Source: Halichondria panicea (Eukaryota; Porifera; Demospongiae; Suberitida; Halichondriidae). From it: 64,000 nucleotides of DNA. Location of the stretch: positions 3,973,047 through 4,037,046 of the forward strand of contig NC_087388.1 of the NCBI RefSeq assembly GCF_963675165.1, written 5' to 3'. The notes beneath the pieces were generated by a model, which saw only the letters and a list, made by a program, of their open reading frames with translations, did no database searches and was not told where the DNA came from. Made by a program: the position numbers and the translations under genes. Every line of letters begins with the position of its first letter. Position 1 is the stretch's first letter. Shown one piece after another: positions 12,541 through 22,185 of the stretch.

Positions 12541-12867
12541 GTTAAACCCATAATTACAGACACTTTTAATATAGCCTTTGTATAGGCTATAGTATTGCTA
12601 ATAAGGTTTAATATAAATAAATTCACTGCATCACATGTCTACTTCATTGCAGATGCAGTACTGCTAATGACATTCATGGTGTTCACATACAGTCCTTCAT
12701 CAACAACATAATTTTAACAAAAATGGACATATCGATAAAAATTAATGTGCCAGTACAAAATAAGTGAACCCATGCATGCATGGGTCAGAAACTAGTATAT
12801 ATATATAATTACAATGTTATATCAGAAATAATAATTTTGATATAGTCCCAGCAATGCAGTTTATTTA

Positions 12868-13887
12868 TTAACAAGTAAAGATATCGTAGCAATTACTCCA
12901 AAATATTTCAAAAGCAACACTAAAACAAGTAAAGGTGAAAAAACCTACTTGTGCACAACACTCGTCGTGTGTTTCACAGAAGTTGTGAACGCAGCAATCA
13001 CCACACACAAAACTCCAACAAAAGCAATCTGCGCCACACATCCCAAAACAAGCATTGGTGTATTTTTGATAGGGACACTGCCCTGCCCCACATTGAGCTC
13101 CGTTTGCCGGACAATTCACAGTCCTTCTCTGTCGCAGATTACTACTCTTACTTGAATGACTAGGCATTGTTGGAACAGTCTCTACACTAGCTTTTGCATT
13201 CGATAGCTTTAGAGCAAACACATAGAACCTCATTACAGCTTGAGAGTCCTCTCCTTTAATTCCAGTATTACCTAGGGCCAGGGCAGCTTCGATAATTAGT
13301 TTTGCTTGAGGACTCATTGAAAGGTTTTTCAGAGAATCATGGGATTTTTTGGCAACTGTCTTATTGTCCATCTTTTCAAGCATTTCAGTGGTCATATTCT
13401 CATAACCCATCATAATGGATTCCATTGTGTCTATGTTGCTTTCGGGAATAACGTATTCGTCATTAGGACCCTGTTTATTTTTCATCAAGAGAAAGGCTGT
13501 GCTATTCATTTCCATCATGATCATGGGTGATTCCCTCAGATGCACCATCATTATAATCAACTCACCATCTGCCGTGCTCACTATGTAGTAAAAGTGGGTG
13601 CCGTTCACTGTACTCTGGAAATGAATACCACCTTGGGCACCATAATACTCCCCTTCAAGCTTGTTATTTGAAACGAACACATTTTGAAGTCCAGAGACTT
13701 GTTGCTGCTGTGTGGTAGAGATTCCCACACCAATACTAATGGTCAGCACAGCTGTAATGAGCAGAGCTACACAGGTTAATATCAATACGGCCACGAGCAC
13801 TGGAGAGAGTTTGGGTTTCTTTGACTGAGGGGTGATCTCACGGTTAGGCTCGAAGTAGTGCTGGTGCTTGACCGAAGAAGAATCCAT
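12868..13887 (-). CDS. Type II membrane protein with furin-like site and PLA2-like Cys-rich domain
   Basis: A 339-residue single-exon frame. Residues 1-27 are polar, 28-56 form one hydrophobic segment with Lys before it (type II topology), and an extracellular region follows with five N-glycosylation sequons (N95, N128, N164, N175, N188). At 252-255 is RQRR, a proprotein-convertase consensus, immediately before a domain with 16 cysteines (259-339). This domain has a CFGMCGADCFCW stretch and CETHDECC at 304-311, resembling the Ca-binding/active-site helix of secreted phospholipase A2, where a His-Asp pair is catalytic. Cleavage would release the Cys-rich domain; that is an inference. The Gly-rich Ca loop of classical PLA2 is not obvious, so enzyme activity is uncertain. 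The gene lies between the duplicated blocks and reads away from kinase copy B; the two start codons are about 330 bp apart, so they may share a promoter region. Confidence 0.85.
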   Translation of the reverse strand: MDSSSVKHQHYFEPNREITPQSKKPKLSPVLVAVLILTCVALLITAVLTISIGVGISTTQQQQVSGLQNVFVSNNKLEGEYYGAQGGIHFQSTVNGTHFYYIVSTADGELIIMMVHLRESPMIMMEMNSTAFLLMKNKQGPNDEYVIPESNIDTMESIMMGYENMTTEMLEKMDNKTVAKKSHDSLKNLSMSPQAKLIIEAALALGNTGIKGEDSQAVMRFYVFALKLSNAKASVETVPTMPSHSSKSSNLRQRRTVNCPANGAQCGAGQCPYQKYTNACFGMCGADCFCWSFVCGDCCVHNFCETHDECCAQVGFFTFTCFSVAFEIFWSNCYDIFTC

Positions 13888-14085
13888 AGAATTAATCTAG
13901 ATCTAGATATAAACACGTCTATACCAAAAGTCTAAATCTGCAAAACTAGCTAGACCTAGAGCCTAGAGATGAACTTATTATTTATAGGTTGTTATTCTAG
14001 TTGTTATACACATCTTTTAACTTACTGTACAAACATGGGGCATGTGTATTGGGTGGGAGGATCTGGAACACAGCACAACAATTAA

Positions 14086-14097
14086 TGCGCATGCGCA
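14086..14097. promoter_or_regulatory. Palindromic NRF1-type site upstream of kinase copy B
   Basis: The same TGCGCATGCGCA 12-mer as in copy A is conserved although the leader between it and the start codon has diverged (116 nt here, 46 nt in copy A). Confidence 0.5.
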
Positions 14098-14213
14098 ATC
14101 CAAAGGATCACATTCTCCCTAGATCTAGTTGGGTGTGGCCCGAGTTTTCAGGCCATGCCCAACTACTTTCACCTACTTTTGACTTCTTGATCTTCTATGA
14201 CATCGACAGCAAC

Positions 14214-16048
14214 ATGGCTGCACTTACTAAAGACTTGGATGAGCTAGTGGTGCTGGTAGAAGGCCTTGACCTGGAGGACAACAGAGCTGGTTCTGGTGCT
14301 TATGGGGTTGTCTTCAGAGTGACTGTAAAGGGGAGAGAATGTATTGCCAAGAAGCTCCACAGCATCTTGCTCAAAGCTGGCGACTACTATCCAGTGGACC
14401 AGAGAGATTCCATTATTGAAAAGTTCCGCAATGAGTGTCGTATTCTAAGTGGTCTGGAGCATCCGAACGTTGTAACATTTATTGGAATCCACTACGGTCG
14501 AGACAAGAACGATCTTAGTCTGATCATGGAACGTCTGCACACTGACGTAGCTGCTTTTGTACAATCCCACCCTCAAACACCCATCGCTGAGAGAATTCAT
14601 ATTTTGTGGGATGTGTCAAAGGGCCTTCAATATCTCCACTCGCTGACCCCTCCCCTCATACACCGTGACCTTACTGCTCCCAACATCCTGCTCACTGATG
14701 ACCTGACTGCCAAGATAGGAGACTTGGGAGTATCCAGATACGTGGACCTTGACGCATTGTCGAGGCTGCTAACGAAAGCTCCTGGAAACGTATACTACAT
14801 GTCTCCCGAAGCAAGAGACGAGAATCCGCAGTACACTGTCAAGCTGGACATTTTCTCCTTCGGTACTCTCATTATCCACACATTCATTGGCCAAGTTCCT
14901 GCCTTACATGATGTACCCTACAATCAGCAAGCTCTAAAGCTCAGTGAAGAGGGAAAGATCGAGTTAACGAAAAGAAGAAGGGCTATTCAACAGATGACCA
15001 CAGACCACTGCATGTATCCTCTCATTGTCCGCTGTCTCCATGACAAACCTGCTCCCAGACCAACTGCAGACGAAATGCACCAGTCACTGCAAGAGTTGTG
15101 TACGAGGTACCCAACCAAGGTAATTCTATTCTTCGAGTGTTTGCTTTTTTAATATTAAAATTTCAATAGGCGTTTCAAAAGGTGGAGATTAAGGCTGCTC
15201 TAAGGCAGCGTCTAAAGGAAGGAGATACGTGGTAAGTATACTTATAGTAATTATGGATTGTTAAATAAAAGTTAAAATAATTTCTCTAAACTGTACAGGT
15301 ACCTGGTTGGCTTCCAGTGGATGGAGCAATGGAAGAGGTATGTAGGATACAACGAACAAGCCTCTCCTGGTGATGGATCTGAAGCTGAAGTTGAAAATCC
15401 TGGAAAGATTAACAACGACGCTCTCCTGACAGGTCAGGGATTGTATTAACTAACATACACATGTAGCTCTATAATGTTGTGATCCCTAATATAGGTGGGA
15501 TTCTACGAGAGGATCTCAAGGATATGAATGACTATTTCCTCATTCCAGAGTCTGCCTGGAACAAACTGGTCTCTTGGTATGGCATCTGCTCAAATTCGAA
15601 CACCATTACAAGGTACATGTAGATAATTACTTACATGTACATGTACCCGTAGGATTCTTGTTTCTCTTCATCAAAACACAAACACTTTTTACATGCTTGC
15701 AGGAAAGTTGTTCAGGGGGGTCATGGCTTGATGGTGGAAATCTACCTCCAAGTTCTCACCTTGAGTGTTTACCCTAACCTAAAAGAGATCAAGTGTAGAA
15801 AGTTCAGCCGTTCAGACACTATTGGTGAGTACAGTAGAACCTCACTAATCCGAATAGAGCCAGACCTCATTGGATTATTAACGGATGTCATTAATTGATT
15901 ATTAACGAAGACACTTTTGTAAATGTATTATGATATTACTGTGGCCAGAAGGGCTCTCTTCATTTTCTTTGCAGTGGCCATTGTTTGAGCAGTTTATTAT
16001 GCCTCGGTGCGCATGCGCAAGCGAGGTGTACGGTAGTGTGTTTGTGTG

Positions 16049-16091
<43 letters not shown>

Positions 16092-19000
16092 CTGTGTGTG
16101 TGTGTAGACTGCTACAGCTGCTCAAGGATGAATCAAGTGCAAGTAAGAGTTTCTATAGGCTTCCAGTCATGTTTACTTGAATTTTAATTCGTGGATTTGC
16201 AAAATAAATGCTTCGTTCTCGAGTTATGCTTAGTTTTGCTTACTTGGAATGCCATTGCAGCCTTTTCAGAAGAGCACTTAGCCAAACTTGTTTACCGAAT
16301 GTTGCTACTCTACTTAGTAGTTAGCTCTGCACTAGCTGCAAGAGTGAGAAGAGAGCTGCAAGGCTCTGCAGACAGCATCCATTAATTTTAGACTTGAACT
16401 TTTGGCATCGATCGTTTTTAACAGCAATCATGGTCAATCATTACCAACTCTTTGAGTTTGCATGCATGATTGGACTGAATAAAAGCAGCTTTATGTTATG
16501 TAGCTTTGGCATCTCCACCGAGGCATCAGCACCTGCGGTGCTTTCATTAATAAAATTATTGCTGATTCAGCAATGAAAGTTAGATTGCGCATGCGCAATA
16601 GTCTATTCTACTGACAGCCCCTCCTCTTTTTCAGTTTGCCGTATTTGCGAGGATTCGGACTAAAGAGGTCCGGATTAGCGAGGTTTTACTGTAATTGTGG
16701 CTGGCTTTTCACATTGTTTTAAAAGATGTAGGTAGCATCTAATACAGGGGCCAATCCAGAGGGTGATTTTGGAGGGCTGAAGCCCCCATTTTGTAAAAAT
16801 TACCTATGTATTTAGTCTGAGGAGGTTACAACAATTTTGACACCAACTTGTTATTATGCATCTGTATAGGTTCACTTGAGACTACAGCCAAGCGTATAAT
16901 TGATCTAACTACAAAACAAACCTCACAACATGCATGGCTAAGAGCAATTATAAATTCCGGAGTGCATAGGTCAACTATTGCTGTTGCTGAATCAGCTTAT
17001 TTTGTCCTTATTTAATACGGTCATAATGTGCATGCAGCAAACACTGCATGTTTTTGTGTGTTCACTTTCCTACGTACCGTATAGCGTGAAACATTCGAGG
17101 TGCTTCATTTCGCTGTTTTCGATGGTTAGCAATCATACATGAAAATTGTCTTGAACTGCTATAACGTTTAAATATTAAAAGCGTGGCCTGGGAATGCTTC
17201 CGGTAAGCAGTCAACTCAAAACATTTATTCAACAAAATGCTTTTTCCACAAAATTTGAGCGCCTCAAAATTGTGCGCTATACGGTATTCCACCATACACT
17301 CATTCATTCATTCATTGCGTAACGTGAAAGTTTGAAGGTCAAATTTTGAGGAAAGTTCAAAAATGAACGCCTCCCTCTAGTCGAACGGGGCTTCGCTCTT
17401 TTCTAACTAGCCCTCCCCCTTTTATTTTCTGGATCCGCCTCTGTAGTATTCGTTATAGTGGTATGTGGTTAATATACGTGTTATTGTACTGTTTATTACA
17501 TGTATACACACATGTTGCCATTATATTTTTCTTGCAGCCACTCTGCTGCAAGGCACTAAAGAGGAGTTTGAGATACCTGCTGAAGTGGATTGCCGGACCC
17601 ACTGCTATGTAAACAGTACTTTTAGGCTGCTTTCTAATGGCAGTGAAACCCTTCAAACATCGGGCCTGTTTGAAGATCAGGTGGCTGAATTTTGTTGGTA
17701 TAATTATGTGAATTACTATTGTTGCATAGAGTGCTACGGACACTGTCATCTTTGTGTTGGAAAAGCAGAATGATGATGGGACGTGGCCACAAGTCAGCTC
17801 GTGAGTGCAAAGCAACTTAGTATTTTGAATTAACACTTTAACTTTCATTAAAGCCCGCAACATCAAAAGTTGGAGATAGAGGCAGCTCTTGAACAGAAGC
17901 TTAGAGCAGGCGAGAGCTGGTAAATCTCATTTATGTAGTAAGATGTATGTACATGTATGATTACCTGCTGTTATCTTTTAATCGTGTGTTAGGTTTCTAG
18001 TTGATGCTAACTGGATGAGAAAGTGGAAAATGTTTGTTTCTGTTTCCCCGATTGACAGTACAAACCCTGGCCCTGTAGAAAACTCACAGTTATGCAAAGG
18101 TTATAGTTAGTGCAATAAAATTATATTATAATAGTAATAGTTATGATATAACTCTTTTATAGACAGTGATATGAGGCTGTATGACAACCTGATGGGCGGT
18201 GTAGACTATACACTGGTACCAGAGTCAGCATGGAACAAGTTGTGCTTCTGGTATGGTCTGAGTCCACAGTCAACGGCTATATCCAGGTGGGTATAAGTAT
18301 CACGTACTGTACCTTCATCTAAATATTCATCGTATAGGCGAGTGGTTGAGTGTGGTCCACTTGCAAGTGATTGTTTTGTGGAAGTTTATTTACTCAACCT
18401 CAAAATGTGCGTACACCCACATCTCGAAAATGTCAAGACAAGGAAGTTTAGCAGAGCTGACACTGTTGGTGAGTATAGATAGTTATTTGATACATACCGA
18501 CGTAGTGCTGCTATACATGCACATGTGTATATAATCCATGGATGGTTGTATAATTATGCACTATAGGTGAATTAGAATTTGCAATTAGAGAGGCGTTCAG
18601 TGTTCCCCGGAGTACTGAATCTCGTTGCCCAACACTCAAAAGCAAAAAGCTCAACCCCAACCGCTCATTGCTGGAAGCAGGTCTCCATTCTGGACAGGTT
18701 TTGTTTGAGAGCATTTCCTAGATTTAAAAATAAATGCGGTTTTTTTATAGACAGTGCTGCTACTAACTGTGCCACCATCTTTAGAGACTCAGAGGATGGA
18801 GATTCGAACCTCACTAAAACAGCAATTAAAGAATGGAGACATCTGGTATGAGAATTATAAACAATAACTTTGTCTGTAATATGCCTTAACTTTCCTGCAG
18901 GTACTTAGTGGACATTCGCTGGATGAAACAATGGAAAAAGTATGTTGGTTACGACATGTGGGACCAGTCGTCAGCTGGCAAGGAGTCCGCAAACCCAGGG

Positions 19001-22000
19001 CCTCTGGACAACTCTAACCTGTTCAAAGGTGAGTGAGTGAGTGCTCATACTGTAAAGAACAATTCAGACAATTCAGAAGAATTCAGACCGCCCACGGGTA
19101 TAGTAGTCCATTGGTTTGTTTACCTGGAGCCTATAGCTCTGCGTTTACAGCATGAATAGCCTTCACACAACAAGTTAAGTGGCATATTTTGATGTTAATA
19201 AAGCCTTGTTAAATTTGCACATGTAGCCAACGTGGTACGTATTTACAGCTGAAGTGATCCTGTACCAGGAACAATGGAAAAGGGTCACTAAAGTAGAAAG
19301 CTAGAATTATGATTAGGGTTGTTGCTTCTTTATCCCTAGTACCAGGAGCCGTATTTCTAAGACTCTAGACTTCTTTGTTTACTTATTTTGCTGTGATCCT
19401 AGTCCAGAGTGCATGTCTCATCCACACTAAAGCACCGTTCTCTAAAGTTTCAGCTAGCCTCTAGAGTCTATAAAATGTCATTGCTCGTGTTACTTGCTAC
19501 TTAGCCAGCTTCCATGCTTCATATAATACTGCATTATTGTATTCATGTAAACAGCCGAGGGTTAGCACTTCAGTGCTCTAGTTTAGTTGTTAGTCTTCAA
19601 ACATTATGAAGTGTTCCCACAGACGGTTGTCTTCGTGAGCACCTGATGGATGAGTTAGACTACTATCTTCTCCCCAAGTCAGCTTGGAACAAACTAGCAT
19701 CTTGGTACGGTCTCAGTCCAAAGTCAAAGGTCATCTCAAGGTGGAGTTATATATGTATATTTATTGATACGACATTGTTTAGATCTATTGGTCAACCACA
19801 GGTGGGTGGTTGAGTATGGACTGTACATGAATCACTGCAAAGTGGAGGTGTATCTGCTGGAATTTAAACTGTGTGTACACCCTAACCTAAATCATATCAA
19901 AAAGAGGGAGTTTAGCAGAAGTGACACTGTCGGTGAGTACATTGTATTTCGAGACAATGTTAGTGTTTGTAAAGACAGTATTGTGCATGTGATTATATAG
20001 GTGCTGTACATGTACATGTACATGTATGTAGTGTTATGTTCGTGGAATCCATTGTGTATCGAATTGCGAAACAAATTGCCACCCATAGGTCGCGGTTAAA
20101 TTAATCTTTTAAGCACATTCGTAATCACATGGTTAGCATACTCTGAGACTAAGGCTTGCATCACGTTATAATTATAGTCTCGCGGGTGCATGCATTTTTT
20201 GGGAGGGAACAGCTGCTAATAAATGCACCTGGTTTGATAAGTTAACGAATATTTTGCACGTGACTACATTCCTCAGTACAACAGAATCAGCAATAGTGAC
20301 CAGACGTTCCCTTCCGCGCTCGCGAGACTACATCAGTTGCATGTCTTACACTCCCACTCTTTTATTGTGAGTGTTGATGTATTATGCATTCACAGCTGAT
20401 TTGGAGTCTGCTATTAGAGAGGAGTTTGGTGTCCCCCCAGCCGAAGAGTGCAGAGTGTGGCATCGCTATATGACACACACCTATGAGCTATTGTCAAAAG
20501 CTGACCAATTTCTGCAGGATGCTGGACTCTACAATGGGCAGGTATAAGCAGTCATCAACATTTCATGCAATTTCCCTGCTTGTAATACTCGGCAAGCTTT
20601 TTCGATTGCGAATTAAAAGTAGATTGCAAACGAAAGACACGCAAAGAGTGAGCTAGCCTCGATCCCAGGCCGCACTTCCCACTTCACTTAGGGAAGTGGG
20701 CCTGGTATCGACTGCTTGCGCATACGCTAATATCCCCCCGGTATCTGGGGGCTTTGGATAACATCGTATATGCTCAGTAAAACTATGACATCACAACGAA
20801 CGGAAGTGGATTGAAGGAAGTAGATAGAAAGTTCTATTGAAGGTTTCGGATAGCATTCTCTGATAGCTACCCTTAGCCTGCTATGTTAACAAAAGACTCA
20901 CAGCCTGCAACAGTGTGGATGACGATCGTCTGAAAGGAGTGAAAGCTGACAAGAGCCTATATGGACAGGCCACGCCCATTTAACACTAACTTTGGTGAAA
21001 GTCTACTATACTACTGCTACTGTTCTATCAGAAGAAAATAGCAGTACAACAAACCTACACAGCTCTGTCTCTAGCTAGCTAGCTATATAGCTCTGTGTAT
21101 GACTTTTAAGATATTTTCTCTGATGAATCCAGTATTATAGGAAATTTTATGGGAAAAAACATCCAATAATTTGGCGCATGCGCAAGCAGTCGATAGCAGG
21201 CCTTCTTTCCTATGAAGGCCGGTGAAGGAGGCTAAGAGTGAGCATGCATGAACATGCAATTTGTATAGTAAAAAATGCAATAGGGCTGGTACAGTACTAT
21301 AGCCTTGTGAATGCTCCAAATTATTGGATATTTTTCCCGTTGATTTACTGAGCATACACGTTGTTATCCTGCGTTAGCCGGTATCTGGCTAATGATTAGC
21401 GCATGCGCAAGCAGTCGATACCAGGCCCACTCTTCGAGGTAGTGCGGCCTGGGATCGAGGCTAGTACAGTACGTGTCATTCGCAAATGATTAATTCGAAA
21501 CCCAGTATATATAAAGTTACATGACTGTACATAGCTAAGTTCAGAATCTTTTGCTTGTCAAAATTGATGACATTAATTTTGATCAAACTTTGTTTCCCAG
21601 ACCATCGTCTTGGAGGTGAAGAATGAAGATGGGTCATGGCCAAGAACCACCTCGTAAGGCAGCGTTTTATCTGCTTTATGTTTTACATTCATTGATGCAG
21701 TGTTGTTGTCGATGCACGATGATTGCGTTCTAGTGACAATCTAAAGTGTGAAGTAATCAAAAACTAGAGTGGATTCTTCTTACCTATTATATTTTTCTCT
21801 TTTTGTGGCGCAAGTCTCTATAGCTGTACTACATCAGTTTTACATAATTTTTTTGTCTGTGTACAGTATACATAGTATACTATATATATGAGAGGGAAGT
21901 GCGGCCTTGGGATCTAGGCTATTACTCTGCATGCTCATTATTTTGCTATAACTGGTGGGTGGGGCTCAATCCTCCCTCTCTAGGCGTGTCAGATTTATAG

Positions 22001-22185
22001 CTGGCTTCCTTTTTTTTTGCAGGATTGTAAATAAGAGACCGTTTAGATCTACAGAAGCACATCTGTGTGGTGGTTCTCAGTTTCAACTTCAAACAAGCCA
22101 TGGACAACCAACCCCTCCTTGGTCCCCAGTACAACCAGCCTCAGGGTGGCTACTCTCCCCCTCAGGCACAGCAACCTACTGGTAA
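14214..22185 (+). CDS. Protein kinase with three DUSP-UBL modules, copy B (intact)
   Basis: Exons: 14214-15119, 15170-15231, 15299-15432, 15495-15612, 15703-15824, 17538-17680, 17730-17800, 17854-17919, 17993-18099, 18163-18286, 18338-18468, 18567-18697, 18751-18845, 18901-19028, 19623-19740, 19802-19932, 20396-20541, 21601-21653 and 22023-22185; the phase closes through all of them (about 982 aa). Residues 1-302 form a kinase domain: Gly loop 26-34, Lys near 46, HRD 150-152, Asn157, DLG 170-172, SPE 197-199, of tyrosine-kinase-like type. DUSP modules lie at about 305-447, 520-661 and 712-862, with repeated Trp-rich starts ([10 protein letters not shown] type), [15 protein letters not shown] and VEVYL motifs. 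Each is followed by a UBL. All three modules have an intron at the same Trp codon, showing internal exon duplication. There is no USP catalytic domain. The start is set by homology to copy A; an upstream in-frame Met at 14001 is in unconserved leader. The last exon overlaps SSUH2 exon 1 in another frame, so the C-terminus is the least certain part. Confidence 0.85.
15832..16691. mobile_element. Pogo/Tigger-like non-autonomous element with TA duplication
   Basis: The element starts CAGTAGAACCTCACTAATCC and ends with the near complement GGATTAGCGAGGTTTTACTG, flanked by TA on each side. Copy A still has the unoccupied site: GTGAGTAATTGTGG at 1761-1774 against GTGAG-TA-element-TA-ATTGTGG here. 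It contains a GT microsatellite and no transposase I can recognise. Confidence 0.85.
16033..16106. repeat. GT microsatellite
   Basis: About 74 bp of mostly TG/GT repeats with a few interruptions, inside the 860-bp element in intron 5 of copy B. Confidence 0.9.
16745..17443. mobile_element. Element with CAGGGGC.. / ..GATCCGCCTCTG ends, containing a nested MITE
   Basis: It is related to the repeat at 3389-3831 and to about 1801-3072 in copy A. A CCGTATAGCG MITE (17075-17286) is inserted within it. No coding sequence is seen. Confidence 0.55.
17075..17286. mobile_element. MITE, CCGTATAGCG family, subtype I
   Basis: Ends CCGTATAGCGTGAAA and GTGCGCTATACGG, with flanking TA. It sits at a different point from the related element in copy A intron 5, so the insertions were independent. 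Confidence 0.75.
19029..19622 (+). other. Intron 14 of copy B with interspersed repeat
   Basis: The matching intron in copy A is only 87 nt. The extra sequence, about 19083-19590, is a repeat beginning near CCCACGGGTATAGTAGTC and ending near CAGCCGAGGGTTAGCACTTC. A longer copy interrupted by other elements lies at 3085-5011, and part of it lies near 40240. No ORF of note. Confidence 0.6.
20542..21600 (+). other. Intron 17 of copy B
   Basis: A 1,059-nt intron that exceeds its copy A counterpart (442 nt) mainly because of the 581-bp transposon at 20654-21234. The remainder aligns with copy A. No coding exon is seen. Confidence 0.7.
20654..21234. mobile_element. 581-bp TAGCCTC element with 9-bp target duplication
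   Basis: The element begins TAGCCTCGATCCCAGGCCGC and ends GGTGAAGGAGGCTA. AGAGTGAGC is repeated directly on both sides (20645-20653 and 21235-21243). Copy A has the empty site with AGAGTGAGC once. A second copy of exactly the same length lies at 56289-56869. A 9-bp duplication fits Mutator-like elements; no transposase is encoded. Confidence 0.85.

Larger units (their letters stand above)
10971..12867. other. Spacer between the Penelope-like element and the PLA2-like gene
   Basis: No gene is supported here. Contents: the possible 3' tail of the element, a GC-rich hairpin at 11088-11131, a CA dinucleotide run at about 11158-11183, and an 81-bp inverted-repeat element at 12460-12540. The rest is AT-rich with short scattered ORFs. 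Confidence 0.6.

Noticed and set aside
14001-14213. An upstream in-frame Met extending kinase copy B by 71 residues
   Set aside because: Copy A has no matching extension and the leader sequence is not conserved between copies, while both agree from MAAL onward.
15930-16187. ORF of 85 codons with Val-Cys repeats
   Set aside because: It is the translation of a GT microsatellite inside a transposable element.
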